A stretch of 64,000 nucleotides of DNA, taken from positions 90,706 to 154,705 of the forward strand of contig JALMLS010000195.1 of the NCBI GenBank assembly GCA_038496445.1. The letters are read 5' to 3'. This DNA is from Trichosphaerium sp. ATCC 40318. Taxonomy: Eukaryota; Discosea; Flabellinia; Trichosidae. Position numbers and translations under genes: made by a program. Below the pieces are notes generated by a model. That model was not told where the DNA came from. It did not search any database and was given only the letters and a program-made list of their open reading frames with translations. Below, piece by piece: positions 23,897 through 35,003 of the stretch; position 1 is the stretch's first letter, and each line of letters starts with the position of its first letter.

Positions 23897-25096
23897 ATGT
23901 CTGTAGCAAATCGTTATGAGCTCTCCTCCACAGCGTACGACATTATGCTATCCGCCTCAGAGTGTTGTAAAAACGACAGTGTCACTGGTATAAGTTTGTT
24001 ACAGCTACCAACAGAGATATTAGCGCACATCTTGCGTCAAACGACCAAATCACGATTTAAAGCTTGTCAAACCTCTCGTTTCCTTGCTTCTATCGTTCAT
24101 GACGTTATCGGATACCATGCTGTTACGATTAAAACGCCAACTCAAGCAAAATTAGCATTAAAACATGCTGGCATTCTGAAACATACAACAATCACCCTCT
24201 TGGGTAACTTTTATGACAACATAATCAAGCAATTCGCTGGTGCTCATTCGATTTACCTTAAGTACACTTCAGTAACAGATGAAGGTGTCAAAGCTCTTGC
24301 TGGGGTCCATGATATTTACCTTAAGTATGCTTCAGTAACTGATGAAGGTGTCAAAGCACTTGCTGGAGTTCATATTATTAACCTCAGTAGTACTGCAGTA
24401 ACTGATGAGGGTATCAAAGCACTTGTTGGAGTACATGATATTAACCTTAGTGGCACTTCAATAACTGACGATGGTGTCATAGCACTTGCTGGAGTTCATA
24501 CTATTAACCTCCATAACACCCCAGTTACAGACAAGGGCGTCATAGCGCTTGCTGGCGTTCATGCTATTTGCCTTGATGATACTTCAATAACAGACATAAG
24601 TGCCAAAGCACTTGCTGGTGCCCACACTATTAGCCTCAGTAGAACTTCAGTAACTGATGAAGGTGTCACAGCACTTGCTGGATCTCATACTGTTTACCTC
24701 AATAAAACTTCAGTAACTGATAAAGGAATTAAAGCACTTGCTGGAGTACATACCATAGACCTCAGCAACACTTCAGTAACTGATGAAGGTGTTATAGCAC
24801 TTGCTGGAGTTCATACAATTTACCTCAGTCGCACTTCAATAACTGACAAGGGTGCCACAGCACTTGCTGGAGTTCATACAATTTACCTTGATAGAACTTC
24901 AGTAACAGATGTAGGTGTTAAAGCACTTGCTGGAGTTCATGAGATTCACCTTCAGAGCACTTCAGTAACAGACGAGGGAGTTAAAGCGCTTGTTGGAGTT
25001 TATACTATTAACCTCAATAGAACTTCAGTAACTAAAGAAGGTATTAAAGCACTTGCTGGAGCAAAAAATATATACTGCTCCCGCTTGGTCCGATAA
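23897..25096 (+). CDS. F-box protein with 13 tandem 21-residue leucine-rich repeats
   Basis: This is one uninterrupted 399-codon reading frame in a region where most genes have introns. Residues ~33-75 are an F-box (LLQLPTEILAHILRQTTKSR, CQTSRFLASIVHDV). Residues 117-389 are 13 perfectly spaced 21-residue repeats with consensus H.I.L..TSVTDEGVKALAGV. A short cap (KNIYCSRLVR) follows. The pattern LxLxxTxVTDxGVxAL is that of LRRs, so the fold should be a solenoid, with the varying residues between L and T forming the binding face. It probably acts as a substrate receptor of an SCF ubiquitin ligase. The lack of introns and the very regular repeat suggest recent expansion of the array or origin by retrocopy. 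Confidence 0.85.
   Translation: MSVANRYELSSTAYDIMLSASECCKNDSVTGISLLQLPTEILAHILRQTTKSRFKACQTSRFLASIVHDVIGYHAVTIKTPTQAKLALKHAGILKHTTITLLGNFYDNIIKQFAGAHSIYLKYTSVTDEGVKALAGVHDIYLKYASVTDEGVKALAGVHIINLSSTAVTDEGIKALVGVHDINLSGTSITDDGVIALAGVHTINLHNTPVTDKGVIALAGVHAICLDDTSITDISAKALAGAHTISLSRTSVTDEGVTALAGSHTVYLNKTSVTDKGIKALAGVHTIDLSNTSVTDEGVIALAGVHTIYLSRTSITDKGATALAGVHTIYLDRTSVTDVGVKALAGVHEIHLQSTSVTDEGVKALVGVYTINLNRTSVTKEGIKALAGAKNIYCSRLVR
24245..25063 (+). repeat. 13 x 63-bp coding tandem repeat (LRR array)
   Basis: There are thirteen consecutive 63-bp units without insertion or deletion. The most constant words are ACTTCAGTAAC and AAAGCACTTGCTGGAG. Variation concentrates in the four to five codons after the conserved His, which lie on the predicted ligand face. 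Confidence 0.88.
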
Positions 25097-25343
25097 AAGA
25101 ATTGTTAAACTGTACAGTAGCGAAGTTGTGATCTAGACAATACTAAATAAAGTTCTTTCAGACGAGCTTTAAGGTTCTCAAAAAGAAACCGTTTGGTGTT
25201 GTACATTTCAGTCAAGCTTGTTGTACTGCTTTCAAAATCAGAGTGGCACTTATTTAAGATATTTAGACGACTTCAATGGTTTAGGTATCACGTGGTGGCA
25301 GTCAACTTTGTTCATTTTGATCATTTTCAGTCCTTCCAACGTC

Positions 25344-27279
25344 ATGAAAGCAGTTATAGAATCAATATCAGAGAACAAGTACATTCACTGGTACTGTAAA
25401 AGCTGAAACGAATGCGTTAGTTCACTAAAATTATTTGCTGAAGGTTCCTTGCTGAGATGTTAGGCACATTTGTTATCGTGTTTATTGGTATTGGCAGCGT
25501 ACGTTGTTCTACATGACAAGAAATGGCGCACTTCGCAAAACTACAAGGAGTATTAGACGAGCACGTGCACGTGATAACTAATCACTCAAGCGCTAAAAGA
25601 AATGGCGTCTCTTCTGTCAATCCTATTTTTTTACGGTTTATTGCGTGTTTATTAGTCTAGGTTACTGTAGATGTAACAATGAGCACTTATCAAGGCAAGA
25701 AATTATTGTGCTTGAATGGTTGAAGTAAATTTCTTGTTTTAGGACTGTGGCAAGTACGCCTTTACTGTTTGTATGTTGAATTGGTATCCCAACACAATAA
25801 GTAGATTGCTTCAATTTGGGGATTTGGCATCGCTCTTGCAATTTTTGTTTCGGACAGTGTCTCAGGTGAGTAAAAAAAAAACCAGAATACTGTGATGTTC
25901 TAAGTGTATGCTTTTAACAGGGGCCCACGTAAGTTAGGATCAACTCAAAACGTGTATGAGCTTAATTTTGGTGTAATAGTTAAATCCTGCTGTTACTATC
26001 GCATTTTATTTGTATCGTAAAAAAGAAATGAAGTTAACTTGGCACGTCACTTTCAAAACTCGCTTGCAACTTTTTTTTTTGGTCTTATATTTTTAAAGGT
26101 ACAAAGTACTGTTATACATTGCAGCTCAGTTTGTTGGTGCATTCATAGCTGGAGCTACAATATACGGTACTTTGAGGTTGTCAAGTACTAGAGCTTAATC
26201 ACAATGCTACAGGTTGTTTCCGTAGATTTTTACAAAATTTCGAGAAACAACAAGGACTTGTACGTGGTCAACCAGGTACTTTCACACCCATTCGTTTATA
26301 TGCTCAATATACTCACTAACACAAAATCTATTTCAGGAAGTCAAATATCAGCAATGTGTTTTGGGTGTTATGTACGGGAAACAACAAATTTTTGTCAAGT
26401 GAGGTTTTTACATTTAGAAATAGTTCCCGAATCCTGGTATTTTTGGTGTCGAACGTGCGTATTGAGATGCATTCTATAGGCTATAATGTATATTATAAAC
26501 ATTTATTTAGATAATTTCTTGATAAACTCAATTGAGGCTTTTGCAATTGAAGCTCTGGGAACAGGTTTTCTGGTACTTGTCATTTTTACACTCACAGATA
26601 AACGCAATAAAACGCTTCCCAAAACTGCAAAAGGTACGCCAAGTGTATTAAACAATTTCTCGTTATAATCGAACACATAATAGCACTAGCACCATTCTTC
26701 ATCGGATTCACAGTATCTGTCTTGATCAGGTATGTGTTTAATTTAACAGTTGGAAAACAAGAATAAAATAAGAAATAAGTTCTAACCTTTTCCGGGCAGT
26801 TTGTTTGCTCCTTTGACTCAAGCGAGTTACAATCCTGCACGTGATTTTGGTCCAAGACTTGTTGCGTTGATTGGTATGTTGAAGTTAGCCATAATTAAGC
26901 ATTCAAGGCATACAATAACTAATTTCTATGCAGCTGGTTGGGGTAAAATTGCTATTCCAGGACCTCGCAATGGCTTCTGGTTGTACCTCATTGGTACTTT
27001 GTTTCTTTTTTATTCAACTAGTTAATTGTATGTGTAGCTCCTTTTTTAGGGTCTGTCATAGCAGGTGCCATGTACGAGTTTGTATTCGGGTATGTTTCTC
27101 ATTTCCTATGATATTTTGCTTTGTTGGAAAACACCATACTTACATGTTGTGTTAGGCTGTCCTTCAGAGTCAAGAAGAGTAACGACGGTAATTCTTGTCA
27201 TGTACTTAGCACTCCTCATGGAGATATAACATGTACGACTGCATCTAACGATAATGGAATAAAAGATATCGATTTGTAA
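25344..27279 (+). CDS. Aquaglyceroporin, tandem copy 1
   Basis: This is a MIP-family channel for water, glycerol or small solutes. The start is taken as [16 protein letters not shown], because sequence upstream of this ATG is not frame-conserved in copy 2. Membrane segments and pore motifs follow over about ten short exons: [56 protein letters not shown] with the first NPA box, [47 protein letters not shown], then [16 protein letters not shown] with the second NPA box and the Asp typical of glycerol-conducting members. The C-terminus is a short hydrophilic tail. Junctions resolve in phase with donors GTACTG, GTACGC, GTGAGT, GTAAGT, GTACTT. It looks functional. Copy 2 lies 2.9 kb downstream. 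Confidence 0.87.
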
Positions 27280-28268
27280 CCATCATAAATAAACAATATG
27301 AAATACAAGATGCTTTAGTTATGTTTAGTATCACACAAAAGGAAACAAGTAAGCCCGTACCATATTTTTAAACACTATAAAATAAATACTATACTTGAGT
27401 CATAGCCATCACGCTTGTGGCTCATGTGTAAGAACTAAAACTATTTTGGAAAAATATATTCAATCACTGGCAAGTCTCAAATTATCCGCCTACGGTTCCC
27501 ATTCTTATGAACAACAAAAGAAATGCATTGTTATAAACAAAGTCACATTGAGGAGATGGATTGGTTAGCGTTTTATGAGGCAATAGGAGCGCCACCTGTA
27601 GACTAGTTCGACATATGTCAAGTGTGAATGTGTCGCTTAGTCTACCAACCCATAGTTGTACCGCTCTAGTCTTTGATACACTTTGGATCGCTATTGACTC
27701 ATTCTACCTCTATCCTTTCAAGTCCTACAGCTTGTGGGCATCCAAAAATGAGTCCCTGACTCCACAATCAGAATCAGAAGTGTTGGAATTATTTACCGTT
27801 GTACGTACTTCGTCTATAATTTCGTATGCAACTAGAAATTCACTCTGAAGTCCTCAGGGTTTGACCCGAAATAGAGCTATTTTTTAGCACTAAGCCTGAG
27901 TTTGCAGAATGGTTTGTGAATATAGGTAGACCTAGTGCAACTCTGCAAGCTATCGTGCATCCCTATGGAGTACTGTACCAGATCAGCATAAGCGTAGAAA
28001 GTCAAGTGCATATAGCGTTATTTCTTAAATCCCTAATTGAAGGCTAAACTATTCTTGATGAGTTTGTTTGTTTGGTTTATTTGACTTAAGCATTGCTTAA
28101 ATACAGGCGCAGGCCGCGAGTATTTTTGGGCTTTTCCCGTTCCGCGTTACATTATATAGTACAACACAGGTTCTCCATCTAACCTGGACTGCCCCTATTA
28201 TTCTTGATGAGTATCACGTGGTGGCAGTCAACTTTTTCATTTTGATCATTTTCAGTCCTCCAAACGTC
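27280..28268. other. Spacer between the two aquaglyceroporin genes
   Basis: The left ~70 bases are the 3' flank shared by both gene copies (AATAAAC, then TTTAGTATCACA). The rest is unique. A 77-codon open stretch at 27615-27848 shows no family resemblance. The 14-bp word TATTCTTGATGAGT occurs at 28050 and 28199, the second copy sitting exactly where similarity to copy 1 begins. Confidence 0.55.
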
Positions 28269-30201
28269 ATGAAAGCAGTTATAGAATCAATATCAGAGAA
28301 CAAGTACATTCATTGGTACAGTAAAAGTGCGAGTTGATTAATTTAATAAACATTTGCTCAAGGTTCCTTGCTGAGATGTTAGGCACATTTGTTATCGTGT
28401 TTATTGGTATTGGCAGCGTAAGTTGTTCTACATGACAAGAAATGGCGCTATTTTTGTTTAGTAGGCTCACTTTACTTCTCAACGCCACTACAAAGAGTAA
28501 TAGATGAGCACGTGATAATTAATCACTCAAGCGCTAAAAGAAATGGCGTCTCTTCTGTCAATCCTATTTTTTAAGGTTTTATAGCGTATTTATAACTCTA
28601 GGTTACTGTAGATGTAACAATGAGCACTTATCAAGGCAAGAAAATACAACTTAGTGGTTAAAGTAAATTTCTATTTTAGGGTTATGGCAGGTACGCCTTA
28701 CTGGTTGTATTTTGAACGGTACCCCAATATAATAAGTAGATTGCTTCAATTTGGGGATTTGGCATTACTCTTGCAATTTTTGTTTCGGACAGTGTCTCAG
28801 GTGAGGAAAAAAAAAACCAGAATACTTTGATGTTCTAAGTGTATGCTTTTAAGGGGCCCACGTAAGTTAAGGTCAACTCAAAACATGTATGAGCTTAATT
28901 TTGGTGTAATAGTTAAATCCTGCTGTTACTATCGCATTTTATTTGTATCGTAAAAAAGAAATGAAGTTAACTTGGCACGTCACTTTCAAAACTCGCTTGC
29001 AACTTTTTTTTTTGTCTTATATTTTTAAAGGTACAAAGTACTGTTATACATTGCAGCTCAGTTTGTTGGTGCATTCATAGCTGGTGTTACAATATACGGT
29101 ACTTTGAGGTTGTCAAGTACTAGAGCTTAATCATAATGTTACTAGGTTGTTTCCGTAGATTTTTACAAAATTTTGAGAAACAACAAGGACTTGTACGTGG
29201 TCAACCAGGTACCTCAATGCGCTTTTATTATGCTAGATATACGCTAAAATAAATCTATTTCAGGAAGTCAAATATCAGCAATGTGTTTTGGGTGTTATGT
29301 ACGTAAACAACAAATTTTTGTCAAGTGAGGTTTTTACATTTAGAAATAGTTCCCGAATCCTGGTATTTTTGGTGTCAAACGTGCGTATTGAGATGTATTC
29401 TATAGGCTATAGCGTATTGTATAAATATTTATTTAGATAATTTCTTGATAAACTCAATTGAGGCTTTTGCAATTGAAGCTCTGGGAACAGGTTTTCTGGT
29501 ACTTGTCATTTTTACACTTACAGATAAACGCAATAAAACACTTCCCAAAACTGCAAAAGGTATGCCAAGTGCATTAACAATTTCTCGCTATAATCGAACA
29601 CATAATAGCACTAGCACCATTCTTCATCGGATTCACAGTATCTGTCTTGATCAGGTATGTTAATTTATTATGATGAAAAACTATAAGGGAAGAATAAAAT
29701 AAGAACTAATGTTTGGGCAGTTTGTTTGCTCCTTTGACTCAAGCAAGTTATAATCCCGCACGTGATTTTGGTCCAAGACTTGTTGCGTTGATTGGTATGT
29801 TGAAGTTAGCCATAATTAGGCATTCAAGGCATACAATAGCTAACTTCTATACAGCTGGTTGGGGTAAAATTGCTATTCCAGGACCTCGTAATGGCTTCTG
29901 GTTGTACCTCATTGGTACTTTGTTTCTTTTTTATTCAACTAGTTAATTGTATGTGTAGCTCCTTTTTTAGGGTCTGTCATAGCAGGTGCCATGTACGAGT
30001 TTGTATTCGGGTATGTTTCTCATTTCCTATGATATTTTGCTTTGTTGGAAAACACCATACTTACATGTTGTGTTAAGGCTGTCCTTCAGAGTCAAGAAGA
30101 CAAAAGACAGTGATGATTGTCATATGCTTATAACTCCTCAGGGAGATATAACATGTACGACTGAATCTAACAATAACGGAATCAGCGATAGCGATTTGTA
30201 A
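28269..30201 (+). CDS. Aquaglyceroporin, tandem copy 2
   Basis: Nearly identical to the gene at 25344-27279 in exons and in most intron sequence, with the same exon order. It has the same pore motifs ([20 protein letters not shown]) and membrane segments, and ends with a slightly diverged hydrophilic tail (strings [10 protein letters not shown] and GISDSDL). Differences are scattered substitutions and small intron indels. No frame break was found in the exons checked. Sequence just before the ATG has lost bases relative to copy 1, which supports this ATG as the true start. The two genes may be regulated together or subject to gene conversion. Confidence 0.85.
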
Positions 30202-30394
30202 CTCATAAATAAACCAAAATGCAATCAGGCTGCTTTTTAGTATCACATAAAAGGAACGAAAACAAGTACGTCCTTTATAGTAAACCACGTTGTCAAATCG
30301 ATGCTACAGTTTACTCATTAAGTCATCACGCATTGTGGAAGGTTAAACAGAACCAAACGGATTTTTGGTTAATGTACAATTTTATTAATTTTAT

Positions 30395-31108
30395 TCAACT
30401 TTCGTCAAGGAGAACCTTTTTTCTTTTTCCTTTCTTATAAATACACTGTAAAATAAGGTATCCGTCATCATCCCACTCTTTATACTCACCATGCCTTTTA
30501 CCTTTTCTATTATAATAGCACTCCGTAGTGAGTACACCATTAATGTTCCACTCTTTGTACAAACCGACTACTTTGCCGTCCTGATAAACACATTTAGACC
30601 TTATCTGTCCGTTATTGTGCCACCATTTATACTCTCCGTGGACGTTACCATCCTTTATAAACCAGTCTAAACAGAGTTCTCCATTGTTATAATACCGTTT
30701 CTGCTCTCTATCTCTCTTTCCGTACTTGTAGAAGCAAGAAATATGAGGAATACCGTTCGGATACCATTCCGAATACTTGCCGTGCTTCTCATCGTTTGCG
30801 TATGTACACTTTACCCTGTGTTTCCCGTTTCTATGCCATTCTTGGTGCGTGCCGCATAGTTTATCTTGTATATAGTGACTTTTTGTGCTTAATTGTCCGT
30901 TTGGATGCCATTCTATGTATTCACCGTGCCGCTTACCGGTTTTCCAGTATTGTTGTTGAATTACCCTTCCTTTACTTTTTTTCTTCCAAACTCCAGTGTT
31001 TTTTAGTTTAGCATCAAATCTCGTACTCGTAGCCGCTTTACGCGATAATAGAGGCCACAAACAATAAACTTGGTGGTTTAAATCCATTATATCAAGTTGT
31101 AACTCCAT
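30395..31108 (-). CDS. MORN_2 (YwqK-like) repeat protein with F-box-like N-terminus
   Basis: Single exon, about 237 residues from ATG 31108. The N-terminus MELQLDIMDLNHQVYCLWPL resembles a short F-box, weakly. Seven repeats of about 24 residues follow, with the MORN_2 pattern GEYxEWxxNGQLxxxxxYxxGK. Examples are HGEYIEWHPNGQLSTK, HGKYSEWYPNGIPHIS, HGEYKWWHNNGQIRSK and HGEYKEWDDDGYLILQ. A Lys-rich end follows. Repeats of this kind form beta-hairpin arrays and are common in bacteria, large DNA viruses and some protists; the biochemical role is generally unknown. If the F-box is real, the repeats would be the target-binding part. It is convergent with the aquaglyceroporin copy 2. A decayed relative lies at 38400-38760. 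Confidence 0.75.
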   Translation of the reverse strand: MELQLDIMDLNHQVYCLWPLLSRKAATSTRFDAKLKNTGVWKKKSKGRVIQQQYWKTGKRHGEYIEWHPNGQLSTKSHYIQDKLCGTHQEWHRNGKHRVKCTYANDEKHGKYSEWYPNGIPHISCFYKYGKRDREQKRYYNNGELCLDWFIKDGNVHGEYKWWHNNGQIRSKCVYQDGKVVGLYKEWNINGVLTTECYYNRKGKRHGEYKEWDDDGYLILQCIYKKGKRKKVLLDES

Positions 31109-31280
31109 GGGTAGGTCCAATATATTGATTGGATGCGCGGAACGCAGAAAAGACTACAATGATGAGTTTGTAAAAATAGAGGTTACAAAACGTTTTCGCG
31201 CTCTACCACTGGCGGGCTTTGTGTTTTAACAGAACGTAAATGTATATAGAGATATCGTACCATGATTGTAGGTTCTTGTG

Positions 31281-32076
31281 ATGCAGTTCCTTCAATGTTC
31301 AGAAAATAGTAAAAAAGAAACTTCACTAAAACTCCGTTTACCATTTTGGAATGCTCGCTCAAACGAAACGCTAAAGTTCGAAAACTACACCAGCTTCAAT
31401 TGGACAGGTATTTGAGTCGTCTTATATGAGAGAACCGATAGAAATAATGGAAACAGAAAATAAAGACGGTCACATTTGAAGGCTTCCAGAAAATAGTGTA
31501 TTTTTACACCAGTTTAGTATCCAAGTAATTCAACTTTGTAACTATACTATTTTGGTTGTACATACCTGTTTTGCAGGCGTCACACTCACCTACAAGAAGT
31601 TTGTCACTGCAGATACCTCAGAATACTATTAGCTATTTACCTATGATTTGTACAACAAGTTGCTATTCGCTGATAACCTTTGGTTTGTAAACTGAGTTTA
31701 ATAAGGCAATTCCAGAATTAGAATCACGTTTATTGTTACAGTCATGATTGCAATGCATACCTTGTAAAATCCGTAATACTTTTGACACTTTCTTGATCGT
31801 ACCCAATGACTCAACATCTTTGGTTGGGTTTCATATTGTCGTAAGAAAAGCACAAAAGAAGCTCATGGAAACTTCAGACTATATTAACAAGGCACCCATA
31901 TACTGTTGTGCTTAGTGATTCTAACCAAAAAATATGGTATGTTTTCTAAATACTAGGTATTAAAGCTAAGGTTCCATGCTGTTGTTATTGATGGTACTTT
32001 CAATATAGACGAAGTTGACATTTTGCGAATTTATTTCTTCCCTCCTGAACCGCAAGTTGCACCAATGTTTCATTGA
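31281..32076 (+). CDS. Possible small multi-exon gene or decaying gene, unknown
   Basis: Several short stretches read like real exons with GT/AG edges. They are an opening MQFLQCSENSKKETSLKLRL with FENYTSFNWTG (31281-31407), VTLTYKKFVTADTSEYY (31576), VPNDSTSLVGFHIVVRKAQK (31800) and a last exon VVIDGTFNIDEVDILRIYFF ending before TGA at 32076. I could not join them all in phase, and in-frame stops separate them. It may be a real gene with introns I misplaced, or a pseudogene. No family was recognised. Confidence 0.3.
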
Positions 32077-33047
32077 TTAACCTCACCAAAAGAAAAGTGC
32101 TGCAACACAAAGTGTCAGTACATTTTTATCAACACGTTTCAACCTTTGCTATTCTGTGTAGAGCAACAAAGACTCTTGTTCCTGATAGGTACAGTCAAAA
32201 TGGTTAGGCGTAGTAAGCCTGATTCGCCATTTACAACAGATGGCGGCTTGTACCGCTTTGCTGGCAAAAAAGCCAAAAACTGATTTAGTTTTGTGTCTCG
32301 GCCAACGCTCCTAAAACGCGTACAAATAGTCGAACTTGGCTCTCTACGCCCGCAAAGGCAGTATGCAAGCGGAAACGTGTAAGTGTAAGTCAACATTAGC
32401 AAACAAACTTAAACACTATCACAACCCACTAGCCCGTAGAAACACAACCTCAGTACGCTTCCCTACCATTCTAAACAAAAACCAAAAAACACAGTTTAAA
32501 AATACCTTTTTGAAACTAAAAGCTGTTTAAAACCTCATGGTGCCCACTGTGGTGTAATATTACTAATACCACAATTTTTTCCCAACGCGAATAAGAAATT
32601 CAAAAGCTCGATGATGTATAGTACTACTGCAGGATCGGAAACTGTTTGTCAGGGCTACGGCTCAGTCCAGGCTGAACACTATGCCATCAATGAAAGTTAA
32701 CTATTCGGTGGCTACATGGTGGCGTGGGTGCCTTTGCAAAGGGACTAAGGTTTGAGATATTGGTTTACGGAATTCCATCCTACATTTACTATTTTTTATG
32801 GTTAGATGAGCAGGCTTGGAAGAATGATACACTTAAATTCAGCAGGCTATTTTTCAAGACAAGATAGAACCAACAGAAAATAGTGAAAGTTGGTTGTATC
32901 CGTTTAGGTTTTATTCTCACTTTTGAAGTGCGAGCTCTTTACACTTACGTCTTTTAATTCCTAGTTGGAGTCTATTACTCACTGAACATTTTACAACCAA
33001 AGCTTAATCGCCATTTTAAATAGAATGTTGCATGTACACATTCTTTA
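32077..33047. other. Intergenic, no supported gene
   Basis: About 970 bases up to the right arm of the inverted duplication. Short open stretches on both strands (for example a Lys/Asn/Thr-rich one near 32336-32530) show no domain or splice support. Confidence 0.5.
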
Positions 33048-35003
33048 CATTATTCGTCCCTTGAGGACAATTACCAAACCGGGAAAAGTGAGTTCATTCA
33101 ACTGATTTTTTTAAGGTTAAGTTTTTTGACGAAAAACTCGACATCCCAATTATTCAACTGAAGCAATGTTACGCGCCTACACACAAGCGTACGTATATGT
33201 TGGCATTATGGTGCATATAATGGCTCCATTAGAACACGGTCTGTATCTGTCAGAACAAACGTTCGGAAAACAGCTCCTAAACGCTGTTACTCGTTGAATA
33301 CTAGCCGCTCAGTCGATATCTATCAATATCCTCCTTCTAAACCCAATACCATTCTCAATATTGTGCCTCAAGGGTACAATATGGTGGTAGAGCGCATGGG
33401 AAAGTTCCTAGCTGTTCAACCGTCAGGTATTAAGACGTTTAGCAAAACAAAAAAGCGTTATTTTTAACGCAACGCTAGGATGGTTCTTAGCAATCCCTTT
33501 TATCGATAAAGTTGCATACGTACACGATATGAGAGAAATGGTACAATAAAATACAAACTATGCAACCATGCGCATCTAAACTCATCAGGCAATATTCATC
33601 GAACCTCAATTCGCAGTTACAAGGGATAACGTCAGGTTAGAACTCACTCAATGGTTTTTTTGTAACAAATCAAAAACTGACCAATTTATTATTACAGTGT
33701 TCACCTCTCAGGAAATCTATACGTGCAGATCGAAGATGCACATGACGCTAGCTACAAAGTTCGTCGTGTATTGTATTCTATAACAATGATGGCTCAGGCG
33801 CTTATGCGTACAGAATGTGGTAAAGTACGACTTAAAAATTTTCTAACAAGTTTTTTTTTTTGTTTTGAACTCATTTTTTTCTTCGTGTAGCTTGAACTCG
33901 ATGAACTCTTCCACAACAGAAAGACTCTTAACTCAAACTTATTGGATGGTATGAAAGATGCTTGTACGAAATGGAGGTGTAATGTATTACGTTATGAAGT
34001 CACCGATATAAAACCTGACCCAATGGTGAGTTCATAGTTGTGCACGTTTTTTTGTTTGGACTCTTTTCCTGACTTGTAGTTGTGTAGATCGCTAAGGCTA
34101 TGGACAGACAAGCTGCAGCAGAACGTAACAGAAGGGAACAGGTTCTAGAGGCTACTGCAAAGAAACAAGGAATGGTAAGTTTTCTGAAGACATTTATGAA
34201 AGTTTTAAGAAAGATGTTAGGTTGAAGTGTCTGAAGGTCAAAGACAAAAAGATATTAACGAATCTGAAGGTATGAAGATTCGTATCTTGAATGAAACATC
34301 CGCAAAAGCAACAACAATACGAGAGCTTGCACAAGCGCAAGCAGATGCAACAAAAATGAAGGCTAGCGCTCAAGTACGTCCAAGAAGTCGAAAATCCATT
34401 TTTTTTCCCTTTAAACTCACTGTTTCTCAAAAGGCTGAAGCTCTCGCCATTGTTGGTAAATCTCTTGCCAACGAGGAAGGAAAGAATGCCTTGAAGGCTA
34501 ACTTGTCATCTGAGTACTTTAAGAGCTTTGAAAAGATTGTACAATCCTCAAACACAGTTGTACTACCTCAAGATGTTGGCTCTGTAGATTCAGTTATTGG
34601 ACGTGCTGTAACTCTTATGGGTGGCTTAGCAGGAGGAAAAGATTCAACCTCTAAAAAAGATGAGTCAACTGATACACAATAACCAATGAACACAAACATT
34701 GGAATGATATTCAGATTCTGTATGAACATTTTCCGGCTTTGTATCAGCTGAACTACAAACGCCGACTGTAACAAAAAAAAAGGCACGTTAACTGAAAGAC
34801 AATAAATATGTTTTGAAAGGACGACATAAAAAACTGAAGTTGTTATCGGCTGATGCATCAAATTATTGACTTTTTTTGGGTCTAGTTCTACAATTACAGC
34901 GTTTATTTGGGGTTTTTTACAATTAGATGTGCCCTTGTGTAGGCATGAGGTTCATATTAGAAAGTGTAGAATCCATTTCTCCATCAAGCCTCTCTAACTC
35001 ATT
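33048..35003. repeat. Right arm of the inverted duplication
   Basis: Reverse-complement partner of 374-2295. It contains the second SLP-2 gene and the 3' end of the intact HAUS1 gene. Because HAUS1 is complete only here, this arm is most likely the parental locus and the left arm the derived copy. Confidence 0.88.
33166..34682 (+). CDS. Stomatin-like protein 2, mitochondrial (copy 2)
   Basis: Same exon order and almost the same protein as the copy at 649-2179. It has a presequence split by a GTACGT intron, an SPFH domain (NIVPQGYNMVVERMGKF; RRVLYSITMMAQALMRTEC), a coiled coil and the conserved C-terminal region SSNTVVLPQDVGSVDSVI. Differences include Gln for Glu in the string ELAQAQADATKMKASAQ and changes within introns. 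No frame break was seen. It is convergent with HAUS1, with about 240 bases between the stops. Upstream sequence is shared with copy 1, so both may be expressed alike. Confidence 0.88.

Larger units (their letters stand above)
25287..30260. repeat. Direct tandem duplication, unit ~2.92 kb
   Basis: Start codons of the two aquaglyceroporin copies are 2925 bp apart and stop codons 2922 bp apart. Similarity begins at the shared word ATCACGTGGTGG (25289 and 28213) and runs to about 70 bp past each stop codon. Introns are as similar as exons, which points to a recent event. Confidence 0.85.

Noticed and set aside
30395-31108. MORN_2 and LRR genes as a giant-virus insertion
   Set aside because: Both resemble repeat genes common in large DNA viruses, but they sit singly among intron-bearing eukaryotic genes. 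No viral hallmark gene (capsid, polymerase B, packaging ATPase) was seen nearby.
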